63,091 nt of DNA from DATCYZ01 sp036526195. Its GTDB lineage: Bacteria; Pseudomonadota; Gammaproteobacteria; Burkholderiales; SG8-39. This document shows positions 50,292-59,517 of the stretch, piece by piece; position 1 is the first letter of the stretch, and the number at the start of each line of letters is the position of its first letter. The DNA lies in assembly GCA_036526195.1 (NCBI GenBank), contig DATCYZ010000026.1, positions 1-63,091 of the forward strand. Direction: 5' to 3'. Position numbers and translations under genes: made by a program. Under the pieces are notes generated by a model. That model was not told the origin of the DNA and made no database searches. It saw nothing but the letters and a program-made list of their open reading frames with translations.

Positions 50292-51601
50292 GCCCGGACC
50301 GGCGCTCCCTTGTCGAAGGCCTGGTCCGGAAAGAACTTTGCCAGCCGGTCGTCGGCGGTGCGCGCGTGCGCCTCCATGCCCTCGAGGCGCGAAATGCGCG
50401 CAGTGACCTGCGCGATCTCGCGGTTGGCCTCGCGGCTCATGCGCTGCCAGGTGACGGTCTTGATGAACTTGTGCACCGAAAGGCCCCCGGAATAGCGTGC
50501 CGCCCCGCGCGTGGGCAGGATGTGGTTCGGGCCCGAGGCCTTGTCGCCAAACGCCACCGTGGTTTCCTCGCCGAGGAACAACGAGCCGTAGCAGGTGAGT
50601 CGCGCCAGCCACCAGTCGAGGTCGCGCGCGTGCACCTCGAGGTGCTCCGAGGCATGGCGATCGGAGACTTCTGCGACTTCCTCGCGGGTGTCGCAGAGGA
50701 TCACCTCGCCGTAATCGCGCCAGGCGGCACCAGCGGCGTCGCGCGCGGTGGCGGGCAGCGCCTCGACCAGGGCGGGGATGCGCTGCATCACGTCCTCGGC
50801 GAGCACGCGCGAGGTGGTGAAGAGCCACGCGGGGGACTCGTGGCCGTGCTCGGCCTGGCCGACGAGGTCGGAGGCGACGATGGCCGGGTCGGCGGACTCG
50901 TCGGCGATCACCGCGACCTCCGACGGGCCGGCAAACACGTCGATGCCGACCTTGCCGAACAGCGTGCGCTTGGCCTCGGCCACGTACTTGTTGCCCGGAC
51001 CGACGATGATGTCGGCCGGCTTGCCGCTGAACAGGCCGTAGGCGAGCGTGGCGATTGCCTGCACGCCGCCGAGCGTCAGGATGACGTCGGCCCCGGCGAC
51101 CTTCATCGCGTAGAGGACGTGCGGGTGGATGCCTTCGCCCTTGAACGGCGTCGAGCAGGCGACCACGGTCGGCACGCCGGCCGCCTTGGCTGTGGCGATC
51201 GCCATGTAGGCCGAGGCGATGTGCGCGTAGCGCCCGGTCGGCACGTAGCAGCCGGCGACGTTCACCGGGATCAGGCGCTGCCCGGCGATGAGGCCAGGAT
51301 GCACCTCGGTCTCGAACTCCTGCATCGAGGCGCGCTGGGCGTCGGCGAAGCGCCGCACCTGCGCGGTGGCGAACTCGATGTCGGCGCGCACGCCGGCCGG
51401 GATGTCGCGGATGCGGCGCTCGATCTGGGCGGGCGTGACGACGATCTCGCCCGACCACTTGTCGAGCTTGAGCGCGTAGTCGCGCACCGCGGCCTCGCCG
51501 CCTTTCTCGATGGCGGCGAGCATCTCGCCGACCACCTGCTGGGCGTTGCCGATCTCGGATTCGGGCGTTTTCGCCGCCCGCTTCAGGTAGGTGAGAGCCA
51601 T
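50288..51601 (-). CDS. HisD-family dehydrogenase, probably sulfopropanediol 3-dehydrogenase-like
   Basis: A 437-residue NAD-dependent four-electron dehydrogenase. HisD zinc and catalytic residues are retained: the Q and H of G-Q-A-E-H-G, S-E-H with the Glu-His pair, D in G-D-K-A-S-G-P-N-H, and H in M-E-A-H. No histidine gene is nearby. The gene is embedded between a TRAP transporter and two other dehydrogenases, so a catabolic paralogue is far more likely. HpsN, which oxidises a primary alcohol to a carboxylate, is the best precedent. One base separates it from the TRAP large permease stop. Confidence 0.8.
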   Translation of the reverse strand: MALTYLKRAAKTPESEIGNAQQVVGEMLAAIEKGGEAAVRDYALKLDKWSGEIVVTPAQIERRIRDIPAGVRADIEFATAQVRRFADAQRASMQEFETEVHPGLIAGQRLIPVNVAGCYVPTGRYAHIASAYMAIATAKAAGVPTVVACSTPFKGEGIHPHVLYAMKVAGADVILTLGGVQAIATLAYGLFSGKPADIIVGPGNKYVAEAKRTLFGKVGIDVFAGPSEVAVIADESADPAIVASDLVGQAEHGHESPAWLFTTSRVLAEDVMQRIPALVEALPATARDAAGAAWRDYGEVILCDTREEVAEVSDRHASEHLEVHARDLDWWLARLTCYGSLFLGEETTVAFGDKASGPNHILPTRGAARYSGGLSVHKFIKTVTWQRMSREANREIAQVTARISRLEGMEAHARTADDRLAKFFPDQAFDKGAPVRA

Positions 51602-51602
51602 G

Positions 51603-52931
51603 TCATTTCCCATAGATGAGTTGCGGAAGCCAGAGCGCGATCTGCGGAAATGCAATGATGAGCACCAGCGCGATGAGTTGCAGCACCATGAACTGCAGCA
51701 TGCCTTTGTAGATGTCGGTCAGTTCCCATTCGGGCACGACGCCTTTCAGGAAGTACGCCGACAGCGCCACAGGGGGAGACAGCCATGCGGTCTGCAGGTT
51801 CACCGCCACCAGGATGCCGAACCAGGCGAGGTCGAAGCCGAGCTTGTGCACCAGCGGCAGCAGGAAGGGCACGACAATCAGCACGATCGGCACCCACTCG
51901 AGCGGCCAGCCGAGCAGGAATATCAGGCCCATGATGATCGCGAGGATCACGTAGCGGTTGAGGTCGAGCGACAGCAGCGCCTCGGTGAGCATGGTCGGCG
52001 TGCCGAGCCGCGCGAACACCGCGCCGAAGAAGTTGGAGGCCGCCACCAGGAACAGGATCAGCACCGAGATTTCCAGCGTCTTGACCAGCGCGTCCTTCAG
52101 GTTCGGCATGTTCAGCTTGCCGTAGGCCGCGGTGAGGAGCAGGGCGCCGGCCGCGCCGCAGGCCGCGCCCTCGGTCGGCGTGGCGAAGCCGAAGACGATG
52201 CTGCCAAGCGCCGAGAGCACCAGCGCCGCGGGCGGCACCAGGCCGAGGAAGAACTCCTTCCAGACCTCGGCCATGCTGGTCGGGTGGTCCTCCAGCGGCA
52301 GCGCCGGCCCCAGCTTGGGATTGATGATGCAGCGGACCATGGCGTAGCCGGTGAACAGCACGGCCAGCAGGATCCCCGGCACGATGGCCGCGGCGAACAG
52401 CGTGGTGACCGGCACTTCCAGCACCGGTCCCATCACCACCAGCATGATCGAGGGCGGGATCAGGATGCCCAGCGTGCCGCCGGCGGCGATCAGCCCGGAG
52501 GACAGCTTGACGTCGTAACCCGAGCGGATCATCGACTTGCCGGCCATGATGCCGAGGATGGTGACCGAGGCGCCGACGATGCCGGTGGCGGCGGCGAAGA
52601 TGGTCGCCACGAACATCACCGCGAGGTAGAGCGAGCCGCGCACCCGCGCCAGCATCTTCTGCACCGCGTCGAACAGGCGTTCCATCAGGTTCGCCTGCTC
52701 CATCATGATGCCCATGAAGACGAACAGGGGCACCGCCGCCAGCGTCTGCTCCATCATCGAGGAGTAGAACTGCAGCGTCATCAGGTAGAACACCAGCTGC
52801 CCGAAGCCGATGTAGCCGAACACCAGCCCGAGGAAGATGAGGGTGAAAGATATCGGGAAGCCGATGAAGATGCCGAGCAGCATCCCGCCGATCATCAGCA
52901 GCCCGAGCATCTCGGGGCTCATTCCGGCCAC
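51603..52931 (-). CDS. TRAP transporter large permease (DctM family)
   Basis: A 442-residue inner-membrane protein with about 12 hydrophobic helices. Family segments include G-F-P-I-S-F-T-L, V-P-L-F-V-F-M-G, a G-G-T-L-G-I-L-I-P-P-S-I loop and F-A-T-P-T-E-G-A-A. It is the ion-coupled core of the transporter. The start overlaps the small subunit gene by 13 bases. Confidence 0.95.
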   Translation of the reverse strand: MAGMSPEMLGLLMIGGMLLGIFIGFPISFTLIFLGLVFGYIGFGQLVFYLMTLQFYSSMMEQTLAAVPLFVFMGIMMEQANLMERLFDAVQKMLARVRGSLYLAVMFVATIFAAATGIVGASVTILGIMAGKSMIRSGYDVKLSSGLIAAGGTLGILIPPSIMLVVMGPVLEVPVTTLFAAAIVPGILLAVLFTGYAMVRCIINPKLGPALPLEDHPTSMAEVWKEFFLGLVPPAALVLSALGSIVFGFATPTEGAACGAAGALLLTAAYGKLNMPNLKDALVKTLEISVLILFLVAASNFFGAVFARLGTPTMLTEALLSLDLNRYVILAIIMGLIFLLGWPLEWVPIVLIVVPFLLPLVHKLGFDLAWFGILVAVNLQTAWLSPPVALSAYFLKGVVPEWELTDIYKGMLQFMVLQLIALVLIIAFPQIALWLPQLIYGK

Positions 52932-53521
52932 CTGCCGCGGGTCGCGGCATAGATGCTCTTGAGGAGTTCGGACACGCCCTGCACCACCAGGAACAGGATG
53001 CCGAACGGCAGGCAGCTCTTGACCGGGCCGAGCAGCGGCATCCAGGCGGTGTCCATGCCGCGCTCGGCGCGGTCGACGGCCACCCAGGCCCAGTTGCTCG
53101 CCACCCAGAGGAAGATCAGCATGCTCGGGAAGTAGAAGACGATGTAGAGCGCGGTGTCGACGCGACCCTGCGTGCGCACCGACCAGTTGCGGTAGAGGAA
53201 GTCGGAGCGGATGTGCACGCCCTTGGAGAGCGCGTAGCCGGCGCCGAGGATGAAAAGGGCACCGTAGATCATGCGGCTGACGTCGTAGGCCCAGACGGTC
53301 GGCGCGACGAAGGCGTAGCGCGCCACCACCTCGTAGACCATGGCCGCCATGAGCGGGAGGGTGAGCCAGCTGGCGGTCTTGCCGACCCAGCGGCTGAAGG
53401 TGTCGATGCCGACGATGGTCCAGGCCATCCAGCGCGGCATGTCCTCGGGCATCCGGTCGAGGGCCGCATCGGCACGGCGGCCGGCGATCATCTCATCGGT
53501 CAGGTCTGGCGAATCCGCCAT
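52919..53521 (-). CDS. TRAP transporter small permease (DctQ family)
   Basis: A 200-residue membrane protein with four predicted helices and a longer than usual cytoplasmic N-terminus of about 35 residues. The W-A-Y-D-V-S-R-M and G-V-H-I-R-S-D-F segments match DctQ. It pairs with the large permease. The ATG at 53521 was chosen over upstream in-frame starts in a Pro/Arg-rich stretch. Confidence 0.88.
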   Translation of the reverse strand: MADSPDLTDEMIAGRRADAALDRMPEDMPRWMAWTIVGIDTFSRWVGKTASWLTLPLMAAMVYEVVARYAFVAPTVWAYDVSRMIYGALFILGAGYALSKGVHIRSDFLYRNWSVRTQGRVDTALYIVFYFPSMLIFLWVASNWAWVAVDRAERGMDTAWMPLLGPVKSCLPFGILFLVVQGVSELLKSIYAATRGRWPE

Positions 53522-53665
53522 GGGTCGAATCCTCTTTGTGCGCCGGCCGGGCGTGGCCGCGCGAATCGGCGCGACAGGCCGCCGGTTCGGGTGCGGTGCG
53601 GAGCGCGCAACCGGAACCCGTGCCCGGGCAGGTCGCCGGGGCACGGGGGGAGGTGCGCTACGGTG

Positions 53666-54793
53666 CTACTTCTTCTTCTTTTTCAGTTCCGCGGCGTATG
53701 CGGCGCCGAGGCCCGCGTTCGACTGCTGCGCGCCGGCCCAGAACGGAATGGCGACCTCCGCGAAGGACTTCTGGCTCTCCCAGACCTTCTTGAAGAACGC
53801 GTTGTCCTTGGCGTTCGCCTCGAAGCTCTTGAGGGCTGCGGCGCCATACTCCTTGAAGTACTCCGCCGGCGTGTCGTGCAGGATCACCCCGTGCTTCTCG
53901 GTGAGTTCCTTCAGCGCCTTGCCGTTCTCGTGGATGCGGTAGGCCACCGTCTTCATGAGTGAGGCATTGGCCGCCACTTCGATCGCCTTCTGCTGGTGCG
54001 GGGTGAGCTTCCGGTAGACGTCGCCGTTGATGTAGATGTCGGCGTTCACCACCACCTGGTGCAGGCCCTGCAGGTAGTAGTGCTTCATCACCTTGTGGAA
54101 GCCGAAGGTCATGTCGGGCTTCGGGCAGCACCATTCGGCCGCGTCGATCACGCCCTTCTCGAGCGCCGGCAGGATGTCGCCGCCGCCCATGGCCACCGCG
54201 GCCACGCCGATGTCCTTGTAGATCTGCCCGGGAATGCCCGGCGGCGTGCGGAAGCGCAGCTTGCGGAAATCGGCCATGGAGTTGATCGGCTGCTTGAACC
54301 AGCCGAGCGCCTCGGGACCCACCGGCTGCAGCATGAAGCCCTTGATGTTGACCTTCATCTCCTTCCACAACTCGTCATAGAGCTTGCTGCCGCCGCCATA
54401 CAGGTACCAGGAGACCCAGGCGAAGTTGTCCATGCCGACGCCCGAGCCCGCCGCGGGCGAACCGAACAGGGTCGCGGCCGGGTGCTTGCCGGACCAGTAG
54501 TGGGTCCACGCGAAGCCGGCTTCGATCAGGCCCTTGTCGACCGCGTCGAGCGTCTCGTTGACCGCGACGATGGCGCCCGCGGGCAGCACCTCGAACACGA
54601 CGGTCTTGTTGGTCAGGTCTTCAACGTCCTTGGCGAACTCCTTGAGCATGATGACTTCGTCCGCGGAGGTCGGAATCACCGACTGGATGCGGATCTTGGT
54701 GACCTTGCCCTGCGCCAGCGCAAACGTTGGAACCAGTGCGAGACCGACCGCGAATGCGATGAAGCGAGTCAGATTGGATTGTGCTTTGGCCAT
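53666..54793 (-). CDS. TRAP transporter substrate-binding protein (DctP family)
   Basis: A 375-residue periplasmic protein. The signal peptide ends near residue 29 (L-V-P-T-F-A-L-A-Q-G). The substrate-anchoring Arg lies in L-R-F-R-T-P-P-G, followed by G-G-G-D-I-L-P-A-L-E-K-G-V-I-D-A-A-E-W. The C-terminus is an odd run of five lysines. GGAGGAG lies just before the ATG. It is the first gene of the operon; a 144-base gap follows before the small permease, as often seen when the binding protein is made in excess. The anchoring Arg implies an acidic ligand such as a carboxylate or sulfonate. Confidence 0.93.
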   Translation of the reverse strand: MAKAQSNLTRFIAFAVGLALVPTFALAQGKVTKIRIQSVIPTSADEVIMLKEFAKDVEDLTNKTVVFEVLPAGAIVAVNETLDAVDKGLIEAGFAWTHYWSGKHPAATLFGSPAAGSGVGMDNFAWVSWYLYGGGSKLYDELWKEMKVNIKGFMLQPVGPEALGWFKQPINSMADFRKLRFRTPPGIPGQIYKDIGVAAVAMGGGDILPALEKGVIDAAEWCCPKPDMTFGFHKVMKHYYLQGLHQVVVNADIYINGDVYRKLTPHQQKAIEVAANASLMKTVAYRIHENGKALKELTEKHGVILHDTPAEYFKEYGAAALKSFEANAKDNAFFKKVWESQKSFAEVAIPFWAGAQQSNAGLGAAYAAELKKKKK

Positions 54794-54881
54794 CAGCTGC
54801 TCCTCCCATGAATCGGTGCGGACTGCCGGGTGGCGCTGCACCGGGTTTCGACGACCGCGTGGGGCTGCGGCAACGCTTGAA

Positions 54882-54895
54882 TGAAAGCGCTTGCA
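54882..54895. promoter_or_regulatory. LacI-family operator O1
   Basis: TGAAAGCGCTTGCA is a perfect match to the LacI/GalR-family pattern TGnAAnCGnTTnCA. It lies just downstream of the predicted -10 of the dctP promoter, overlapping the likely start site, an ideal repression position. Confidence 0.85.
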
Positions 54896-54898
54896 AGC

Positions 54899-54927
54899 AG
54901 CCTATTGCGGATATTCGCTACAGTCAA
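54899..54927 (-). promoter_or_regulatory. Promoter of the TRAP/dehydrogenase operon
   Basis: On the minus strand, -35 TTGACT (54927-54922), a 17-base spacer and a weak -10 TAGGCT (54904-54899). It lies between operators O1 and O2. Confidence 0.5.
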
Positions 54928-54952
54928 TATGCGGTGCAGCAATCCAGATGAA

Positions 54953-54966
54953 TGCAACCGTTTTCA
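54953..54966. promoter_or_regulatory. LacI-family operator O2
   Basis: TGCAACCGTTTTCA, a second perfect match to TGnAAnCGnTTnCA, 19 bases before the lacI-type start codon. Its centre is 71 bases from that of O1, so a looped repression complex and autoregulation are both plausible. Confidence 0.85.
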
Positions 54967-54984
54967 TACTGCGATAGAGTCCGC

Positions 54985-56007
54985 ATGATGGAACGGCGCA
55001 CCAACCCCCGCTTGGCGGATGTGGCACGTGCCGCCGGGGTTTCGCTCGCAACCGCCTCGCGCGCGCTGGCGGAGCCGGGCCTGGTGCGCGCGGAGACGCG
55101 CGGCCGGGTCGAGTCGGCCGCCGCCATGCTCGGCTACGTGCCGCATGGCGCCGCGCGGGCGCTGGCGACGCGGCGCTCGCGCACCATCGGCGCGGTCTTT
55201 CCGCCTGTCGACAACCCGATCTTCGCCCATGCCACGGAAGCCCTTGCGCGCGAACTGTCCTCGGCGGGCTATACGCTGCTGCTAGCCAGCCATGACTACA
55301 GCCCGGACGCGGAACTGGCGGCGGCCCGCGCGCTGATCGAACGCGGGGTCGACGGCATGGTGCTGGTCGGCCTGGACCGCGACCCCGGCCTGTACCGCAT
55401 GCTGCTCCAGGCCGAGGTGCCCTACGAGATCACCTGGTCGATCGACCCGGGCAACAGCCACCATTGCGTGGGCCTGTCGCACCGGGCGGCGTCGGCGCGC
55501 ATCGGGCAGCACCTGCTCGATCTCGGACACCGCGAATTTGCCGTGATCGCCGGCGTGACGCCGCACAACGACCGCGCGCGCGAACGGCTGGCCGGTGTGC
55601 GCGAGGCGCTTGCGTCGCGCGGGCTGTCGCTCGCGCCGGAGCGCGTCGTCGAGGCGCCGTTCTCGGTGGCGCGGGGCCGGGCGGCCTGCGTCACGCTGCT
55701 TAAGCAGGCGCCGGGCTTCACTGCGCTGGTGTGCGGCAACGACCCGCTGGCAATCGGCGCCCTGCTCGAATGCGGCGCGCGCGGCATTGCGGTGCCGGGC
55801 GCGATGTCGATCACCGGGTTCGACGACATCGACCTTGCGGCGGAACTGGCCCCCGGGCTGACGACGGTGCATGTGCCCTCGGCCCGGATCGGTCGCATCG
55901 CCGGGCAGCGGCTGCTCGCGCGGCTCTCGGGTGAACCGGTGCAGCGCATCGAGGAGATGCCTGCGCCGCTCGTGGTGCGCGGCACCACCGGCCCGCCCCC
56001 GCGCTGA
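54985..56007 (+). CDS. LacI family transcriptional regulator
   Basis: A 340-residue repressor. The N-terminal HTH reads L-A-D-V-A-R-A-A-G-V-S-L-A-T-A-S-R-A-L, with the hinge helix around residues 45-60, followed by a periplasmic-binding-protein-like sensor domain (I-G-A-V-F-P-P-V-D-N-P-I-F; I-T-G-F-D-D-I-D). It is divergent from the TRAP operon, and two matching operators lie between them, so it almost certainly regulates that operon. The ligand is unknown. Starts at 54985 and 54988 are equally possible. Confidence 0.93.
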   Translation: MMERRTNPRLADVARAAGVSLATASRALAEPGLVRAETRGRVESAAAMLGYVPHGAARALATRRSRTIGAVFPPVDNPIFAHATEALARELSSAGYTLLLASHDYSPDAELAAARALIERGVDGMVLVGLDRDPGLYRMLLQAEVPYEITWSIDPGNSHHCVGLSHRAASARIGQHLLDLGHREFAVIAGVTPHNDRARERLAGVREALASRGLSLAPERVVEAPFSVARGRAACVTLLKQAPGFTALVCGNDPLAIGALLECGARGIAVPGAMSITGFDDIDLAAELAPGLTTVHVPSARIGRIAGQRLLARLSGEPVQRIEEMPAPLVVRGTTGPPPR

Positions 56008-56010
56008 ACG

Positions 56011-57162
56011 GTGCCCGGCGTTCCCGTGGCGACGCCGGCCCGCCGGCTGGCCGCCTACTACTTCGCCTATTTCGCCTATGCCGGCGTGATGGTGCCGTAC
56101 TTCGCGCTTTATCTCGCCGCGCTGGGCTGCAGCGCGACCGAGATCGCGACGGTGCTCGCCATGCCGCAGGTCGCGCGCATCTTCGCGCCCGCGGCATGGG
56201 GCTGGATCGCGGACCACAGCGGCGCGCGGCGCTCGATCGTGATTTTCGGCGGTGCGGCGCTGGTCGCCGGCTACGGCACGCTGTTCTTCGTGCGCGACAC
56301 CGCCGGGATCGCACTGGTGATGCTGGTGATGAGCGTGCTCTCCGCCGGGGCGCTGCCGATCGTCGAGTCGATTGCGCTGGGCGCGCTGGGCGCGGGCAGC
56401 GGACGCTACGGCCCGGTACGGCTCTGGGGCTCGGTGAGTTTCATTGCCTCGGTGCTGCTGGCAGGCGTCTGGCTGGACACGGCCCCGGCGCAGGCGCTGC
56501 TGGTGCCGATCTTCGTGCTCGCGGTGGCGGCGTTCGCCAGCGCCTTCGCGCTGCCGGAGACGACGCTCGACGCGGCGCCGGGCGCGGCGCCCTCGCTGCT
56601 CGCCGTGCTGCGGCAGCCGGAGGTGGCCGCGCTGCTGGGCGCCTGCTTCTGCATGGTGCTGGCGCATGGCGCGCTGTACGCTTTTTTCACGCTGCATCTC
56701 GAGCGCGCGGGGTACGCGAAATCGACGATCGGCATGCTCTGGACCCTCGGCGTGCTGGCCGAGATCCTGGTCTTCATCTGGCTGCCACGCCTGTTCAAGG
56801 CGTTCACGCTGCGCACGCTGTTGCTGACGAGCTTCGCGCTCGCGGTCGTGCGCTTCGCGGCGACCGGCTGGGGCGTCGAATGGCTCGCGGTGCTGGTGTT
56901 CGCGCAATTGCTGCATGCGGCCACCTTCGCCGTCTATCATTCGGCCTCGGTGGCGGTGATCCATCGGCTGTTCGAAGGGTGCCTGCAGGCGCGTGGACAG
57001 GCGATCTACACCAGCCTGTCTTACGGCCTCGGCGGCGCGACCGGCACCCTTCTGGCGGGCTGGACCTGGGCGACGCTGGGACCGGGCGCCACCTTCGGCG
57101 TCAGTGCCGGGGCGGCCGCGCTGGGCGCGGTCTTCGTCGCCCGCGGGATGCGGCGGGGCTGA
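56011..57162 (+). CDS. MFS transporter, MFS_1-like (HcaT/LacY-type)
   Basis: A 383-residue transporter with 12 hydrophobic segments. The N-terminus Y-Y-F-A-Y-F-A-Y-A-G-V-M-V-P-Y-F and the R-L-W-G-S-V-S-F-I-A loop are typical of the 3-phenylpropionate/nucleoside-proton symporter-like group. It starts with GTG three bases after the LacI stop (a GTG at 56023 is also possible). It is probably co-transcribed with the regulator, so it may move an inducer or related compound. Confidence 0.82.
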   Translation: MPGVPVATPARRLAAYYFAYFAYAGVMVPYFALYLAALGCSATEIATVLAMPQVARIFAPAAWGWIADHSGARRSIVIFGGAALVAGYGTLFFVRDTAGIALVMLVMSVLSAGALPIVESIALGALGAGSGRYGPVRLWGSVSFIASVLLAGVWLDTAPAQALLVPIFVLAVAAFASAFALPETTLDAAPGAAPSLLAVLRQPEVAALLGACFCMVLAHGALYAFFTLHLERAGYAKSTIGMLWTLGVLAEILVFIWLPRLFKAFTLRTLLLTSFALAVVRFAATGWGVEWLAVLVFAQLLHAATFAVYHSASVAVIHRLFEGCLQARGQAIYTSLSYGLGGATGTLLAGWTWATLGPGATFGVSAGAAALGAVFVARGMRRG

Positions 57163-57196
57163 CGTCAACTCAATGGGGTCGGGGTGCGTTGAAACC

Positions 57197-58009
57197 ATGA
57201 TGACCGTGAAAATCGCTGCGCTTGGCGCCGTCCTGCTGCTGGCAGGGTGCCAGAGCGTCCAGACCACGCAGACCGGCGTCGTGGGCGTCGAACGCGCGCA
57301 GACCATGATGCTGTCCTCAAGCCAGGTAAACCGGAGCGCGGAACGCGCCTACCGCGACGAACTCGCGCAGGCGACGCGCAAGGGGCTGCTCAACCGCGAT
57401 GCCGCCGCGGTGGCGCGCGTGCGCGGCATCGCGACCCGGCTGATCGCGCAGACCGGGGTGTTTCGCGGCGACGCGACCGGCTGGTCCTGGGAAACCAACG
57501 TGATCACGTCCAAGGACGTGAACGCCTGGTGCATGCCGGGGGGCAAGATGGCGGTGTACACCGGCCTGATCGAAAAACTGCAGCCGACCGACGACGAACT
57601 CGCGGCCGTCATGGGCCACGAGATCGCCCACGCGCTGCGCGAGCACGGTCGCGAGCGCGCCTCGCAGGCGATGGGGCAGGGCATCGCCATCGGCGTGCTC
57701 GGCGCGCTGACCGGCGTGTCGGGCGTGACCCAGGACCTGTCGCAGATGGTGCTCGACCTCACATTCAACTTGCCGAACTCACGCACCCATGAAACCGAGG
57801 CGGACCGCATCGGCGTCGAGCTTTCGGCGCGCGCCGGATTCGACCCGCGCGCAGCGGCCACGCTGTGGCAGAAGATGAAGGCGGCAAGCGGCGGCCAGCC
57901 GCCGCAGTTCCTTTCCTCCCATCCCTCGCACGACACGCGCATCGCCGACCTGCAGGCGTATGCGCAACGCGTCATGCCGCTCTACGAGAGCGCCCGCGCC
58001 AGGCGCTGA
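57197..58009 (+). CDS. M48 family metallopeptidase lipoprotein
   Basis: A 270-residue lipoprotein peptidase: signal peptide with lipobox L-L-L-A-G-C, zinc motif H-E-I-A-H-A-L-R-E-H near residue 140, and the third zinc ligand Glu in H-E-T-E-A-D. It resembles YcaL/LoiP-like periplasmic proteases that monitor outer-membrane proteins, without the TPR domain of BepA. It is separated by 34 bases from the MFS gene. Confidence 0.9.
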   Translation: MMTVKIAALGAVLLLAGCQSVQTTQTGVVGVERAQTMMLSSSQVNRSAERAYRDELAQATRKGLLNRDAAAVARVRGIATRLIAQTGVFRGDATGWSWETNVITSKDVNAWCMPGGKMAVYTGLIEKLQPTDDELAAVMGHEIAHALREHGRERASQAMGQGIAIGVLGALTGVSGVTQDLSQMVLDLTFNLPNSRTHETEADRIGVELSARAGFDPRAAATLWQKMKAASGGQPPQFLSSHPSHDTRIADLQAYAQRVMPLYESARARR

Positions 58010-58099
58010 GGGGCCCGCGAAACGGCGCGTCCGCGGCGGCGGCGCCGCTGCGCGCTGTGGGATAATCACAGGCTCCTGACAACGAATCATCGCGCCGCC

Positions 58100-59515
58100 A
58101 TGGGCCAGACGCTCTACGACAAACTCTGGGACAGCCACGTCGTCCACCTCGAAGAGGACGGCACGGCGCTGCTCTACATCGACCGGCACCTGGTGCACGA
58201 GGTGACCAGCCCGCAGGCCTACGACGGCCTGAAGGCCGCGGGCCGCAGGCCCTGGCGAAGCGATTCGGTCGTCGCCACGGCCGACCACAACACGCCGACC
58301 ACCAACTGGGAAGAAGGCATGGACGGCATTCGCGATGCGGTGTCGCGGGTGCAGGTGGAAACGCTCGACGCGAACATGCGCGAGTTCGGCGCCAAGGCCT
58401 ACTTCCCGTTCCTCGACAAGCGTCAGGGCATCGTGCACGTCATCGGTCCGGAGCAGGGCGCAACGCTGCCGGGCATGACGGTGGTGTGCGGGGATTCGCA
58501 TACCAGCACGCACGGCGCTTTCGCCTGCCTGGCCCATGGCATCGGCACCTCTGAAGTCGAGCATGTGCTGGCGACGCAATGCCTGGTGCAGCAGAAGATG
58601 AAGAACATGCGGGTCACGGTGGAGGGGCCCCTCGGTCGCGGCGTGACCGCGAAGGACGTGGTGCTGGCGGTGATCGGCCGCATCGGCACTGCCGGCGGCA
58701 CCGGCAGCGCGATCGAGTTCTCCGGCAGTGCGATCCGCTCGCTCTCGATGGAAGGCCGCATGACCGTGTGCAACATGGCCATCGAGGCCGGCGCGCGCGC
58801 CGGCATGGTGGCGGTGGACGAGACCACCATCGAATACCTCAAAGGGCGGGCGTTCGCACCGAAGCCGCCGTTGTGGGATGCGGCTGTCGCCTACTGGCGC
58901 ACGCTGAAGAGCGACCCGGACGCGAAGTTCGATCGCGAGGTGTCGATCGATGCGCGCGAGATCCTGCCGCAGGTGACTTGGGGCACGTCCCCGGAGATGG
59001 TCGTCGCCGCGGACGGCGAAGTGCCGGATCCGGACCGCGAGAAGGACCCGGTGCGCCGCGAGGGCATGGAACGCGCGCTCGCCTACATGGGACTCAAGCC
59101 GCGCACGCCGATCCGCGACATCCGCCTCGACAAGGTGTTCATCGGCTCGTGCACCAATTCGCGCATCGAGGACCTGCGTTCGGCGGCCTCGGTGGTGAAG
59201 GGCCGGCGCGTCGCGGCGAGCGTGAAGCTGGCGATGGTGGTGCCGGGATCCGGGCCGGTGAAGGCGCAGGCCGAGAAGGAAGGCCTGGACAAGGTGTTCC
59301 GCGATGCCGGCTTCGAATGGCGGCAGCCGGGGTGCTCGATGTGCCTGGCGATGAACGCCGACCGGCTCGAGCCTGGCGAGCGCTGCGCGTCGACCTCGAA
59401 CCGCAATTTCGAGGGGCGGCAGGGCACCGGCGGGCGCACGCACCTGGTGAGCCCCGCCATGGCCGCGGCCGCGGCGATCGCCGGGCACTTTGTCGACCTG
59501 CGGGAGTGGCGCTGA
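58100..59515 (+). CDS. leuC: 3-isopropylmalate dehydratase large subunit
   Basis: A 471-residue aconitase-fold protein carrying the [4Fe-4S] cluster; with LeuD it isomerises 2- to 3-isopropylmalate in leucine synthesis. G-D-S-H-T-S-T-H-G-A, G-S-C-T-N-S-R and G-C-S-M-C-L-A-M-N give the cluster and active-site residues. A GATAAT at 58061 may be its -10. The gene for the first step, leuA, is not in the window. Confidence 0.98.
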   Translation: MGQTLYDKLWDSHVVHLEEDGTALLYIDRHLVHEVTSPQAYDGLKAAGRRPWRSDSVVATADHNTPTTNWEEGMDGIRDAVSRVQVETLDANMREFGAKAYFPFLDKRQGIVHVIGPEQGATLPGMTVVCGDSHTSTHGAFACLAHGIGTSEVEHVLATQCLVQQKMKNMRVTVEGPLGRGVTAKDVVLAVIGRIGTAGGTGSAIEFSGSAIRSLSMEGRMTVCNMAIEAGARAGMVAVDETTIEYLKGRAFAPKPPLWDAAVAYWRTLKSDPDAKFDREVSIDAREILPQVTWGTSPEMVVAADGEVPDPDREKDPVRREGMERALAYMGLKPRTPIRDIRLDKVFIGSCTNSRIEDLRSAASVVKGRRVAASVKLAMVVPGSGPVKAQAEKEGLDKVFRDAGFEWRQPGCSMCLAMNADRLEPGERCASTSNRNFEGRQGTGGRTHLVSPAMAAAAAIAGHFVDLREWR

Positions 59516-59517
59516 CC

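Noticed and set aside
50288..51601. Histidinol dehydrogenase of histidine biosynthesis
   Set aside because: No other his biosynthesis gene is present and the gene is embedded in a TRAP/dehydrogenase operon with a LacI regulator.
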